A stretch of 64,000 nucleotides of DNA, from contig CANTUQ010000083.1 of the NCBI GenBank assembly GCA_947683425.1, forward strand, positions 2,693,001-2,757,000, in the 5' to 3' direction. The notes under the pieces are model-generated. The model searched no databases and was not told where the DNA came from. It worked only from the letters and a program-made list of their open reading frames with translations. A program made the translations under genes and the position numbers. Source of the DNA: Excoecaria cochinchinensis. Lineage: Eukaryota > Streptophyta > Magnoliopsida > Malpighiales > Euphorbiaceae. Of the stretch, positions 21,861 to 35,335 are shown piece after piece. The stretch's first letter is position 1. Every line of letters starts with the position of its first letter.

Positions 21861-23300
21861 GGTATATTATACTACTCTTTTGTCTTATAGTGTGAGTTAT
21901 TCTTAACTATTTTATGTATATTAAAATAATAATTGAATTATTTTAATTTTATAGACTATAAAATCTCATTTCTAAAATCATTGTAAATAACTTGAGTTCA
22001 ATTTTATATGGAGAAAATCTATCCATCTATATCAAAAAACTGTTGAAAACCAATACCATAATAGTGGCTTTTTTTTAATGCAATTCCTATTCCGATTAAA
22101 GGGAAAAGTAAGAAAATTCTTAACCTTTTAAATTATAAGTGATTTTCTATTAATAATACTTTTAATATGCCTTGAACATTTATTTCTTTATTAGTCAATG
22201 TTTTTCCAATTAAAACCGTTCATAACATATCTTTGCAGTGTTAAAATAAAAATTATATAAAATAAAATAGAAATAAATAAATACATTAAAAATAAATACA
22301 TCCAAACGTTGAATTGAAATTATTCATGACATCTTTGCAGTGTTAGAATTAAAATTATATAAAATAAAAGAGAAATAAAATAAATATACACGAAAAGTAA
22401 ATACATCCAATCATTGAATTGAAACCATTCATGACCTCTTTGCAGAAATTACATAAAAAATAAATAAATATACACGAAAAGCAAACGCACTCAAAAAATC
22501 GAATTAATTTCGAAAATATATTTTATTATGGATTTTGATTGGGAAAACAATACTAGCTCTTTTTATTAGAAAAACCCCAAATAATTACTAAAAAAAATTG
22601 TTTGCATAAAAGTTAATTTAAATTTGTAAAATTATTACTTATTTATTACAAATTTACAATATATATGAAAATATTCCAAAGAAACTGTACAAAAAATACA
22701 CAAATCTAAATAAACTATAAATTGCAATATTTCCTAGTAAATAATTCTTTTAAAATACACTTAAAGAAATAGGTAAATTGCAAGTGAGATTATGAATAGG
22801 CAAATAATACAAAAATATTTAAGGATAAAATTATGTCTAAAAACCATATAGCGAATAAGGCAATTGCAAACGATTTATTCCAAATGGAAAGAATGAAGAA
22901 TACAATAGCATACATGAAAAATTTTGTCTTTCTAAATAGACTTTCAGCCAAAAATTATGTGATTAAAAATGCTATTTTATTTAACAAAATAGTAAAACAA
23001 AAAAGGATTTTACCATTAGTCTATTAAACAAAAACTATTTATTTAAAATCAAAATAAAAAAAAAAAGAAAAAAATTAAAATAAACTCCTCATTAGGTGAT
23101 TTTATAAGATTTTCTTTTTAACGAAAATTAAATTTTCAATTACCATCATTGCGAATTTGCCATCCTTGATTTATAGACATGAAATAAGAAGTATATAGTT
23201 TTCATATTTTACTTGAATGATATATCTAAACAGAAAATCTTATTAATGCAAGAAAATTTAGCTATAGTTAAATAAGAAATAAAATTTTATCTTCCTATTT
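21861..23300. repeat. AT-rich spacer with about 110-bp repeats
   Basis: No gene is seen. At 22210-22500 a unit containing CTTTGCAGTGTTAGAATTAAAATTA and CACGAAAAGTAAATACATCCAA occurs about three times in tandem. The same words recur once per unit in the beta-galactosidase array spacers (near 26000, 32650 and 35780), so this is the left end of that array. Confidence 0.65.
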
Positions 23301-24561
23301 AGCCAAACTAGGTTCAACGTAAATAATGTTCATGTGGACATAAAGGATGTCCACATGGATGTGGTTAATTTTGTTTAATTGGTTAAATTTAGACAATTTT
23401 AGTTATATATGTAAAAACCTTACCTTACAATCTCCATTAGGAATATTGATTTAAATATTCACTTTTTAATTTATTGAGAATAGTACCAAAAATGAAATAA
23501 ATACTTACCTATAAGCATGTCTTTCCATATATTTCTTTCTTCTTTTTAGTTCCATTGATGTAAAATCCACTCATCATCTTGTACTTCCAAATTTTGGCTA
23601 CTTTTTTTCCCTAAATTATATTTTTTTTAATTGAATTTATGAACTTTTATGTTGTTACATCCTATTTTTAAATAATTATTTATATGTACATTAAGTCTAA
23701 ACTTAACCCTAATAATGAGGGAGGAATCAATGCACCGTTACATACGTATGTTAGTGAATAATAAATGCCAAAAGATTGCAAAAAGTGATTAGTAAATCCA
23801 AATGGTTCATTTTGGCACTTCTAAAACAAACATCTATGACATGGTAAATGGCGGTTGAGGAGAAAAATATTATATAGATTTTTTTTTTATAATATGAATT
23901 TTAAAGAAAAGATAATTCAAATTTCAATGCGTTGTGTTTCATAATCTATTATCTATAAATATTTTGTCATTTACTATTCAAATTATGATTATTAAAATTT
24001 TATTGCATTTCATTTTAAGCATCATTTTAAAAAATTGAGAGCACATTAATTATCTATTTTTAATTTACTATTTTGTTGGTAATTTAATTGCATTAAAATC
24101 TCCTTTGTCTTATTTTTCTAGAGAAATTAATGTTCATATGGACATAGAGGATGTCCACATGGATGTGGTTAATTTTGAGTAATTGGTCAAATTTGGTCAA
24201 TTTTAGTTATATATGTACAAACCTTACATTATCATCTCCATTTAGGATATTGATTTAAATATTCACTTTTTGATTTTTTGAGAATCTTACAAGAAATAAA
24301 ACAAATACATACCTATATGCATGTCTTCTACCATTTGGATGAAGAATGAGAAAACAGTATATATAGGTTAGAACTTGACAATTTCATTAAAATGCATTCT
24401 TCATTGTAAAACAATAAATCCTAGTCCTCCAACTAAATTAAAAACAAGATATACCTTAAATTAAGGAATTCAATTTAATGATATCAACATGTAAGCGATA
24501 TAAAATATTTATATCATCTAAAAAAAATTTTAATCTATTAAAAAAACAGTTAATTTATTTG
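23301..24561. repeat. Array spacer with two about 0.8-kb repeat units
   Basis: It contains the repeat core GGATGTCCACATGGATGTGG at about 23347 and 24149, an offset of about 0.8 kb. Each core is followed by the same AT-rich sequence up to ATTCACTTTTT. No gene is seen. Confidence 0.8.
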
Positions 24562-25582
24562 ATAAAGGATTTATCTGGATACAAATGGTCTTGTAATGTG
24601 GAATTCAATGGCTTGAGCTCCAATAATCTAATCTATGGTTTATCTGCAACTTCAACTCTTTCCAATTCTAGATGGAGTCGGCAAAATCTACCAATCAATA
24701 GAATAATGACCTGGTACCAGGTAAATATTAATACAATTCTACTATTATCAATATTATTATAATTATTGTAACTTAATAAAATCTTAATTAAATGAATTTA
24801 TTTCAATTTATAGGCTAATTTTAAAGTCCACTTGGAAAAAACGCAACGGTGTTAGATTTAGATGGAAAGGAGAAGGGACATGCATGGGTAAATGGTAACA
24901 TTATTGGTCGATATTGGCCTAGTTACCTTACTGACGAGGATGGTTGCAGCAATGATCCATGCGACTATAGGGGTTCTTATGATAATAACAAATGTATCTC
25001 TAATTATGGAAAGCCTACTCAAAGATGGCGAGTTTTCTTTTTTAAGAAAAAAAAAATTAATGTTAATTTAAGGTTTTTGAACAATGAATTTTAATGGAAA
25101 ATATTATTGCAAGTACGTACCATATTCCTAGATCATTCCTTAATAACGATGAGAACACTCTGCTTGAAGAACTTGGTGGCAATCCAACAAAAGTTAACAT
25201 CCAAACTATTACCGTTGGAATAGTTAAAGCTAGTATTATTGACGGAGATTCGATTGAATTATTATGCCATGGCAAACCCATTTTCCAAATTCAATTTGCA
25301 AGCTTCGGTGATCCTTAATCCGTAGTTGGATCTTTCATCAAAGAAACTTGTGGATCAATCGTTGTATAATCTGCAATAAAAAAAAAGTAACTTTTTTTTG
25401 TTAATTGATTAGTTCATTACATATATTGCTTAGTTATGAATTTTAAAATTTTGTTTTTGCCATTTTGCAGGCTTGCATTGGGCAGGAGAAATGCAATGTT
25501 GTAGCTTCGAATGATGTGCTTGGGGCTTCAAATTTTTTTCGATGATTTTGTACATACTCTAGCTTTGGAGGGTCTTTGCTGA
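24562..25582 (+). pseudogene. Beta-galactosidase 3'-half pseudogene (copy B)
   Basis: It matches exons 12 (part) to 15 of the intact gene at 57686. The exon-12 part is 24562-24720 and reads in frame (KDLSGYKWSCNVEFNG). Exon 13 starts at 24814 with a one-base loss (GGCTCC to GTCC), but downstream reads GHAWVNGNIIGRYWPSY. Its donor is changed from GT to GC (25028). Exon 14 (about 25120-25388) has gained three bases at the acceptor and lost six coding bases (NTLLEEL for NTLVLFEEL), and has CAA to TAA at 25316. Exon 15 runs from about 25471 to a TGA at 25580. The catalytic half of the enzyme is absent. Confidence 0.9.
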
Positions 25583-28357
25583 TTAGTTTTAAGTTAGGTT
25601 TTGTCTTAGTGATTTCTTTGTTAGTGTTTTTATTTCCAGTATTTTGTAAGGGTAGTTTAGGATTTTTGTTTAATTCATTAATAAATCTAAATTTGCGGTC
25701 CTTCTAATTTTTTTTTATTCAAATGCTTAAGTTGTTTTATTCTTAATTAACATATACCTAGTTTGTTAACAAAATATAATTTTAATGGACCATTTTTTCA
25801 TAAGTAATCATAAAATGTGATATATCAAATTACGTCTGGCTTTATCTTGAAATTGATTCTTATTTAGTAATTCATTTTCAAATTAATCCATGCTATAAAA
25901 TTTGATCAAATTATCCACTTATTCTCAAATTTAGTTAATTTGGATGCTAATAGAATATGATTAACTTGCATATGAAGCACTTAATTTTGGCCTCTGTGCA
26001 GTGTTAGAACCAAAATTACATAAAGAATAAAATAAATATATATGAAAAGTAAGCACATCCAAAAATCTAATTAATGATTTTATTAATTTACTTTAAAATC
26101 AAAATAAAAAAGGAAAAAAAGTAAAATAAACCCCTCATTAAGTGATTTTATAAGATTTTTTTTTAACCAAAATCAAATTATCAATTACCATCATTGCGAA
26201 TTTGTGATACTTAATTTATAGACATGAAATAAGAAGTATACAGTTTTCATATTTTACCTGAATGATAAATATAAAAAGAAAATCTTATTAATGCAAGAAA
26301 ATTTAGATATAACTAAATACGAAATTAAATTTTATCTTCATATTTAGTCAAACTATGCTCAACATAAATAATGTTCATATAAACATAGAGGATGTCCACA
26401 TGGATATGGTTAATTTTGCCTAATTAGTCAAATTTGGTCAATTTTAGTTATATATGTACATGTCTTACCTTACAATCTCTACTAGGAATATTGATTTAAA
26501 TATTCACTTTTTAATTTATTGAGAATTGTACCAGAAATGAAGTAAATACTTACCTATAAGCATGTCTTTCCATATATTTCTTTCTATTTTTTATTTTCAT
26601 TGATTTAAAATCTAATAATCATTTTGTGCTTCCAAATTTGGTTTTGGTATCCTAAATTATTATGTTTTTTAAACAAATTTATGCACTTTTATATTATTAT
26701 TTCATATTTTGAAATAATTATTTATATGTACATTAAGTCCAAACTTAACTTTCATAATGAGAGAGGAATCAATGCACCTTTATATGCATATACTAGTGAA
26801 TAATAAGTGCCAAAATATTACAAAAAGTGATAAACAGTGCATTTTGGTATTTCTAAAAAAAAAAATTCTATGAGATGGTAAACGGTGGTTAAGGAAAATA
26901 TGTGGCTGCAATCTTGAGCTAAACGTCATATAGATTTTTTTATTTTGATAATACGAATTTTTTTTAAAAAAAAAAAGATAATTCAAATTTCAATGCGATG
27001 TGTTTTATAATCTATTATCTATATAATATTTTGTCATTTACTCTTCAAATTATGATTATTAAAATTTTATTCTATGGTATTTTTAGCATCATTTTAAAAA
27101 ATTGAGAGCATATTATTATCTATTTTTAATTTATTATTTTATTGGTAATTTAATTGCATTAAAGTCTCCTTTATTTTTTTTTGTATAAATTAATGTTCAT
27201 ATGGACATAGAGGATGTCCACATTGATGTGTTTAATTTTGGTTAATTGGTCAAATTTGGTAAATTTTAATTATATTTGAATAAACCTTACCTTACGATCT
27301 CCACTAAGAATATTTATTTAAATATTCACTTTTTAAGTTATAGAGAATTGTACCATAAATGAAATAAATACTTACCTATAAGCATGTCTTTTCATATATT
27401 TTTTTCTTTTTCTTTTTTATTTCCATTGATGTGAAATCCACTCATCATCTTTTGCTTCCAAATTTTGGCTACTTTTTTTTCCCTAAATTGTTTGTTTTTT
27501 TAATTGAATTTATGAACTTTTATGTTATTACATCATATCTTGAAATAATTATTTATATGTACATTAAGCCCAAACTTAACTCTAATAATGAAGGAGGAAT
27601 CAATGCATCGTTATATGCGTAAAGTAATAAATAATAAATGCCAAAAGATTACAACTAAGTGATTAGTAAATCCAAATGGTGCATTTCGGTATTTCTTAAA
27701 AAAAGAAACATCTATGACATGGTAAATGGTGATTGAGTAGCTAAATATTATATAGATTTTTCTTATAATATAAATTTTAAAGAAAAGATAATTCAAATTT
27801 CAATGTGATGTGTTTCATAATCTATTAACTATAAATATTTTGTCATTTGCTCTTCAAATTATGATTATTAAAATTTTATTACATTGCATTTTAAGCATCA
27901 TTTTGAAAATTTAAGAGCATATTAATTATCAATTTTTAATTTACTATTTTATTGGTAATTTAATTGCATTAAAATCTCCTTTATCTTATTTTTCTATAGA
28001 AATTAATGTTCATATGGACATAGAGGATGTTCACGTGGATGTGATTAATTTTGACTATTTGGTCAAATTTGGTCAATTTTAGTTATATTTGTACTAACCT
28101 TACCTTATCATCTCCACTAGGGATATTGATTTAACTATTCACTTTTTGATTTATTAAGAATATTTAAATATTCACTTTTATCTTATTTTTCTATAGAAAT
28201 TGGACATAGAGGATGTCCACATGGATGTGATTAATTTTGACTAATTGATCAAATTTGGTCAATTTTAGTTATATTTGTACTAGCCTTGCCTTACCATCTC
28301 CACTAGGGGTATTGATTTAAATATTCACTTTTTAATTTATTAAGAATCATACAAGAA
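25583..28357. repeat. Array spacer with four repeat cores
   Basis: After the copy B 3' flank, the repeat core recurs at about 26371, 27193, 28006 and, shortened, 28200. No gene is seen. From 26182 onward the sequence is repeated at 29443-31640. Confidence 0.8.
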
Positions 28358-28441
28358 AAATGACGGTTGAAACAATAATCCATGCGACTATAAGGGTCTT
28401 TATAATAATAATAAGTGTGTCTCTAATTGTGAAAAACCTGC
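28358..28441 (+). pseudogene. Beta-galactosidase exon 13 fragment
   Basis: About 84 bp corresponds to part of exon 13 (NNPCDYKGLYNNNKCVSNCEKP). It stops abruptly at AAAACCTGC, where the segment duplicated from 11.05-12.04 kb begins. The shared TAAAATGGG could be the join microhomology. Confidence 0.85.
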
Positions 28442-29440
28442 TTAAAATGGGAAATAGAATTACAAAAAAGCAAAAAATTAAACAGGAATATGGACTCTGG
28501 TTAAATAGCATCCATTCTAGATCATAAAATGGGAAATAGAATTACAAAAAAGCAAAAAATTAAACAAGAACATGGACTCTGGTTAAATAGCATCCATTTT
28601 AGATCATAAAATATATTAGTACATTCTGACATGAAGATTTTTTTTTTACTAAATTCAGTTCTTTCGATAAATAAATTAAACATTCTTTCTATATAGATTG
28701 GTATTCTTGATTATATTATAATGTTATTAAAATTTTGTATAGAATATGATTTTTTGGAATTTTGGTTACTGTCCATCTCAAGAGTTGAAAGGATAACATA
28801 TCTAATGGCAATATTGCCTTAAATAATTTTCTTAAACAAAGAAAAAAAATTTAAGAAATTTAATTATTCGGTTTAAGCAAAGAAGCTCAAGTTGTGATTG
28901 GAGCTTATCTTATCTAATAATCCTGTCTTCTAAGATTGCAAAGTAACTGCCAACTTAATTTGAAATAAAACACAAATACCCAAAATTGTTAAGAATTTAT
29001 CCTAACTTATAAGTATTACTACACACTTAATGCTGGAAGTTAATGCAATTTCACTTAGTTCACAATTAAAATTCCTACAATAATTAATACATAATTATGT
29101 AATTAAACTAGTGATTCAAATCCCACAATTTAAAATTCCTTCACTTGCATAAAAGCAAGTGATTCACGGAGAAAAAAAAAAACTACTAATGATAAGCATG
29201 ATGATGTGTAGTTACCTAGTATATATACATATTGATATTTCTTGCCAAAAATACGTTTGTATAATATTATTTTATGTAGTAATAATACATTGTAATATAA
29301 AGAAACAATCCTTACAATCAAGTATGATATTTGTAAACTAAGAATGAAGTTGTTTTACATGGCAATGTATTATTGGGGTTTGTAAATGAATAAACAGACC
29401 TCACTCCGCAACAAATTTCCATACTTATGTATGGCTCATT
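28442..29440 (+). repeat. 1-kb segment duplicated from 11050-12040
   Basis: This is the second copy of the BGAL-II 3' flank/intergenic segment, in the same orientation, including the 82-bp doublet. It is placed between two copies of the array spacer. Both edges are sharp: the exon 13 fragment on the left, and TTTTATCAATTACCATC on the right. Confidence 0.9.
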
Positions 29441-31555
29441 TTATCAATTACCATCATTGCGAATTTGTGATACTTAATTTTTTACATGAAATAAGAAGTA
29501 TACAGTTTTCATATTTTACCTGAATGATAAATATAAAAAGAAAATCTTATTAATGCAAGAAAATTTAGATATAACTAAATACGAAATTAAATTTTATCTT
29601 CATATTTAGTCAAACTATGCTCAACATAAATAATGTTCATATAAACATAGAGGATGTCCACATGGATATGGTTAATTTTGCCTAATTAGTCAAATTTGGT
29701 CAATTTTAGTTATATATGTACAGGTCTTACCTTACAATCTCTACTAGGAATATTGATTTAAATATTCACTTTTTAATTTATTGAGAATTGTACCAGAAAT
29801 GAAGTAAATACTTACCTATAAGCATGTTTTTCCATATATTTCTTTCTATTTTTTATTTTCATTGATTTAAAATCTACTAATAATTTTGTGCTTCCAAATT
29901 TGGTTTTGGTATCCTAAATTATTATGTTTTTTTAAACAAATTTATTTATATGTATATTAAGTCCAAACTTAACTTTCATAATGAGAGAAGAATCAATGCA
30001 CCTTTATATGCATATACTAGTGAATAATAAGTGCCAAAAGATTACAAAAAGTGATAAACAGTGCATTTTGGTATTTCTAAAAAAAAAATCTATGAGATGG
30101 TAAACGGTGGTTAAGGAAAATATGTGGCTGCAATCTTGAGCTAAACGTTATATAGATTTTTTTATTTTGATAATACGAATTTAAAAAAAAAAAAGATAAT
30201 TCAAATTTCAATGCGATGTGTTTTATAATCTATTATCTATATAATATTTGTCATTTACTCTTCAAATTATGATTATTAAAATTTTATTTTATTGCATTTA
30301 TAGCATCATTTTAAAAAATTGAGAGCATATTATTATCTATTTTTAATTTTGCATTAAAGTCTCCTTTATTTTATTTTTTTGTATAAATTAATGTTCATAT
30401 GGACATAGAGGATGTCCTCATGGATGTGTTTAATTTTGGTTAATTGGTCAAATTTGGTAAATTTTAATTATATCTGAATAAACCTTACCTTACGATCTCC
30501 ACTAGGAATATTTATTTAAATATTCACTTTTTAAGTTATAGAGAATTGTACCGTAAATGAAATAAATACTTACCTATAAGCATGTCTTTTCATATATTTT
30601 TTTCTTTTTTTTTTATTTCCATTGATGTGAAATCCACTCATCATCTTTTGCTTCCAAATTTTGGCTACTTTTTTTTCCCTAAATTGTTTGTTTTTTTTTA
30701 ATTAAATTTATGAACTTTTATGTTATTACATCATATCTTGAAATAATTATTTATATGTACATTAAGCCCAAACTTAACTCTAATAATGAAGGAGGAATCA
30801 ATGCATCGTTATATGCGTATAGTAATAAATAATAAATGCCAAAAGATTACAAGAAGTTATTAGTAAATCCAAATGGTGCATTTTGGTATTTCTAAAAAAA
30901 AGAACATCTATGACATGATAAATGGTGATTGAGTAGCTAAATATTATATAGATTTTTCTTATAATATAAATTTTAAAGCAAAGATAATTCAAATTTCAAT
31001 GTGATGTGTTTCATAATCTATTAACTATAAATATTTTGTCATTTGCTCTTCAAATTATGATTATTAAAATTTTGTTGCATTGCATTTTAAGCATCATTTT
31101 GAAAAATTAAGAGCATATTAATTATCTATTTTTAATTTACTATTTTATTGGTAATTTAATTGCATTAAAATCTCCTTTATCTTATTTTTCTATAGAAATT
31201 AATGTTCATATGGACATAGAGGATGTTCACATGGATGTGATTAATTTTGACTATTTGGTCAAATTTGGTCAATTTTAGTTATATTTGTACTAACCTTACC
31301 TTATCATGTCCACTAGGGATATTGATTTAACTATTCACTTTTTGATTTATTGAGAATATTTAAATATTCACTTTTATCTTATTTTTCTATAGAAATTAAT
31401 GTTTATATGGACATAGAGGATGTCCACATGGATGTGATTAATTTTGACTAATTGATCAAATTTGGTCAATTTTAGTTATATTTGTACTAGCCTTGCCTTA
31501 CCATCTCCACTAGGGATATTGATTTAAATATTCACTTTTTAATTTATCAAGAATC
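29441..31555. repeat. Second copy of the array spacer
   Basis: It repeats 26182-28357. Repeat cores are at about 29632, 30391, 31202 and 31400, offset by 3.20-3.26 kb from the first copy. No gene is seen. Confidence 0.85.
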
Positions 31556-32219
31556 ATACAAGAAAAATGACGGTTGAAACAATAATCCATGCGACTATAA
31601 GGGTCTTTATGATAATAATAAGTGTGTCTCTAATTGTAAAAAGCCTACTTAAAGATGGTGATTTTCTTTGTTTTTTTAAAAAAAAAAATTAAAGTTAATT
31701 TATTTATGAATAATGAATTTTAATGATAAATATTATTGCAAGTACGTATCATATTCCTAGATCTTTCATTAATAATGACGGGAACACTTTGTTTTAAGAA
31801 CTTAGTGGCAATCCAACAAAAGTTAACACCCAAACTATTACCGCTGAAATAGTTAGAGCTAGTGTTAGTGAAGGAGATTCAATTGAATTATTATGCCATG
31901 TCAAACCCGTTTTCAAAATTCAATTTGCTAGCTTCGGTGATCCTCAATCCGTAGTTGGATCTTTCTTCAAAGAAACTTGTGAATCAACCGTTGCACAATC
32001 TACAATCAAACAAGTAACTTTTTTTTATTAATTTATTAGTTCATTACATATATTGCTTAGTTATGGATTTTATAATCTTGTTTTTTACCATTTTGCAGGC
32101 TTGCATTGGGCAGGAGAAATGCAATGTTATAGCTTCGAAGGATGTGCTTAGGGCTTCAAATTGTGCTGATGATTTTGCACATACTCTAGCTTTGGAGGCT
32201 CTTTGCTTATTAGTTTTAA
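31556..32219 (+). pseudogene. Beta-galactosidase 3'-end pseudogene (copy C)
   Basis: Part of exon 13 (from ACGGTTGAAACAATAATCC, the same truncated start as 28358) is followed by exon 14 (about 31760-32012) and exon 15 (32099-32219). Damage includes a stop replacing part of the FEEL segment (TTTTAAGAA, 31792), a shift of the donor, and loss of the normal TGA stop (GCTTATTAG). Exon 15 keeps ACIGQEKCN. Enzyme function is impossible without the catalytic half. Confidence 0.88.
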
Positions 32220-33091
32220 GTTAAGCTTTGTCTTAATGATTTCTTTGTTAGTGTTTTCATTTCCAGTATTTTGTAAGGGCATTTAGGATTTTTGTTTAAT
32301 TCATTAATAAATCTAAATTTTCAGTGCTTCTAATTTTTTTTATTCAAATGCTTAAGTTATTTTTTTCTTAATTAACATATACCCAGTTTGTTAACAACAT
32401 ATAATTTTAATGGGCCGTTTTTCCAAAAGTATTCATAAAATGTGATATTAATGAACTTTTCCCATGGTTAAAGTGATCAAACTACGTCTCCCTTTAACCT
32501 GAAACTGATTCTTATTTAATAATTCATTTTCTAATTAATACATGATGTAAATTTTGATCAAATTATCCACTTATTCTCAAATTTAGTTAATTGGGATGCT
32601 GATAGAATATGATTAACTTGCATATAGAGCACTTAATTTTGGCCAATGTGTAGTGTTAGAATTAAAATTACTATGTGCAGTGTTAGAATTAAAATTACAT
32701 AAAGAATAAAATAAATATACGCGAAAAGCAAACACATCCAAAAATCTAATTAATGATTTTATTAATTTACTTTAAATTCAAAATAAAAAAGGAAAAAAAA
32801 GTAAAATAAACCCCTCATTAGGTCATTTTATAATTTTTTTTTACCAAAATCAAATTCTCAATTACCATCATTATGAATTTGCAATCCTTAATTTATAGAC
32901 ATGAAATAAGAAGTATACAGTTTTCATATTTTACCTGAATGATAAATCTAAAAAGAAAATCTTATTAATGCAAGAAAATTTAGATATAGTTAAATAAGAA
33001 ATTAAATTTTATGTTCCTATTTAGCTAAACTATGTTCAACGTAAATAATGTTCATATAGACATAGAGGATGTCCACATGGATGCGGTTAAT
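32220..33091. repeat. Array spacer, truncated
   Basis: This is the copy C 3' flank, then the spacer start and one repeat core (about 33048). It is cut at 33091 by a Gypsy fragment. No gene is seen. Confidence 0.8.
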
Positions 33092-34479
33092 TGCTTTCGT
33101 CATTTATGTTTGAGTGAACCTTGCTATGAAGAGCTCTTGGATCTATTTAAAAGAGGAGATCGAGCCTTGCGCGATGCTCTGGAACCATCGCAATGCATCG
33201 CCTATCAGTGTTGTAGGGAAAACTCTACAAAATACTTGGGTATTGTAAAAGTGCATTTAGATTTAGACCAAGAACTTGCAAAGATGAGCTTTTGGGTCAG
33301 TACTGCCTGTATACTTCAGTATTTGTATCTCTTTAAGTTTTAAGGGAAGTTCCAAGTCTTGTATCTCCTAGTAGAAGGGGGAGGCAGCATTACTACCGAA
33401 CAAAGCCTCTAGAATTGAGTTATAGTTTGTCAATAAATCATCTTCTCTGAAAGCTAGAGGGAACTGCGACCATTTCGGCTTGTGAGTGGGGCAATGTGTG
33501 AGGGGAGACGTATCCTTTTCAAGGAACAGTTTCTTTTTTCCTTTACCTTTTTGACTCGACCCATAAGCAGTGTCAGACTTTTTACGATGCTCAGAATCTT
33601 GAATCACAATCCCTTTTCTCTGCTTCTTGTCTCTTCTTTCTTTGACACTTTTCTCATAACTTTTCCTCGGGGCTCGAGGTTGCTGGGCTATTTAGAAAGA
33701 CTGCAGGATGCTCTTTCGAAAATCCTTAAGAATGGCCCTGACATCATTCGTGAGTAGAGTCATTCAATTGCGTCAAAAATTCCTCGTCTAATTCATGATT
33801 CGAGTTAGCAGTGGCGGGGGATCCTTGAAGTTCACTCCGTTTTTCTGTTTATATCGGCTCGCTTTGATCTGTGTCAAGCAAAACCTCATTTTCTGACTCT
33901 AATTACGCAGAGCTTCTCGATTCTACCATATCTTCTCAATGAAAGCATTAAATGATAGTTTTGAAGAAATTATAATAAAGTGAGGTAGGTATGGCAGAAA
34001 AGCTTCAACCTATTGGGCCGAGATAAAGGGCGATCGGGCTCGTTGAGCCTAATTTATGCAAAAGAGTGTGCATCGCTTTTGCTAGGCGTTAGCACTCCAA
34101 AGCTTAAGTCGGTAGTGTCTTTTGGAGAAAAAGAGAACGAAGAAAGAAATGCATTCTCTTACTGAGTTGTATTGCCTTGGTGCAAAATGACTTGGTATTT
34201 ATATGAGTGTAAGGATCTACTTGAGTTGTCTACTCTGGTGTCAGAATAGGTTACGATGATGTGATGCAGAGCAGGTGAAATATGGGATGGAGGCGTGCCA
34301 GTTGATTATTGAAGGTTGTGCCTTATCAATTCGATCGGACTTCTTGTAGACCCCCTTATCCCTTTAGCTCCTGTGCTTATCTGCTTATTTATGTGCCAAG
34401 CCTTTAGAGGCGTTGGGCTTTTGGGCTAAGCTTTGGTTCAGGCCCAATAAAAAAAATTGATATTTTGGGTATTATATCA
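33092..34479 (-). mobile_element. Truncated Gypsy element with 5' LTR
   Basis: The LTR lies at 33953-34479 (TGATAGTTTT to TTATATCA; TATA box on the minus strand near 34195). Beside it, on the minus strand, is TTTAATGCTTTCATTGAGA, which resembles a known Gypsy primer-binding region (TGGTGCTTTCATTGAGA). The internal part (33092-33952) carries a broken gag-like frame rich in Glu/Lys. At 33092-33343 a plus-strand ORF of about 84 codons reads CLSEPCYEELLDLFKRGDRA and KVHLDLDQELAKMSFWV; I do not recognise it. The flanks are different parts of the gene array, so sequence was lost on insertion or later. Confidence 0.65.
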
Positions 34480-35335
34480 ATAGAATGATGACCCGGTACT
34501 AGGTAAATATTAATATAATTAAATTATTATCAATATTATTATAATTATTGTAAGTTAATAAAATGCTAAATGAGTTTATTTCAATTTATAGGCCAATTTT
34601 AAGCTCTACTTGGAAAAAATGCAATGGTGTTAGATTTAGATGGAATGGGGAAGGGACATGCATGGGTAAATGGTAAAATTATTGGTAGATATTGGCCAAG
34701 TTAACTTATTGATGAAGATGGTTGCAGCAATGATCCATGCAACTATAGGGGTACGTATGATAATAACAAGTGTGTCTCTAATTATGAAAAGCCTACTCAA
34801 AGATGGTGAGCTTTCTTTTGTTTTTTTTTTAAATAATGTTAATTTAAGGTTTTGAACAATTAATTTTAATAGTAATTATTATTCCAAGTACGTATCATAT
34901 TCCTAGATCTAGTGTTAGCGACGATGAGAACACTCTGCTTGAAGAGTTAGTGTTAGCAAAGGACATTCAATTAAATTAGAGCTAGTGTTAGCGAATGATA
35001 TTCAATTGAATTATTATGCCATGGCAAACCCATTTTAAAAATTCATTTTGCTAGCTTCGGTGATCCTCAATCCGTAGTTGGATTTTTCGTCAAAGAAACT
35101 TGTGAATCAACCGCTGCACAATCTATAATAAAAAAAGTAACTTTTTTTTTATTAATTGATTAGCTCATTACATATATTGCTTAGTTATGGATTTTATAAT
35201 TTTGTTTTATTTGCTATTTTGTAGGCTTGCATTATTAAGGAGAAATGCAATATTATAGCTTTGAAGGATGTGCTTAGGGCTTCAAATTGTGTCGATGATT
35301 TTGTACATACTCTAGCTTTGGAGGCTCTTTGCTGA
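34480..35335 (+). pseudogene. Beta-galactosidase 3'-half pseudogene (copy D)
   Basis: It begins inside exon 12 (ATAGAATGATGACC) with the final CAG changed to TAG. Exon 13 (about 34592-34806) keeps GHAWVNGKIIGRYWPS, then a stop. Exon 14 is heavily damaged: about 50 bp is missing and a short piece around GCTAGTGTTAGCGA is repeated (34912-35000). Exon 15 ends at a TGA at 35333. Confidence 0.85.
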
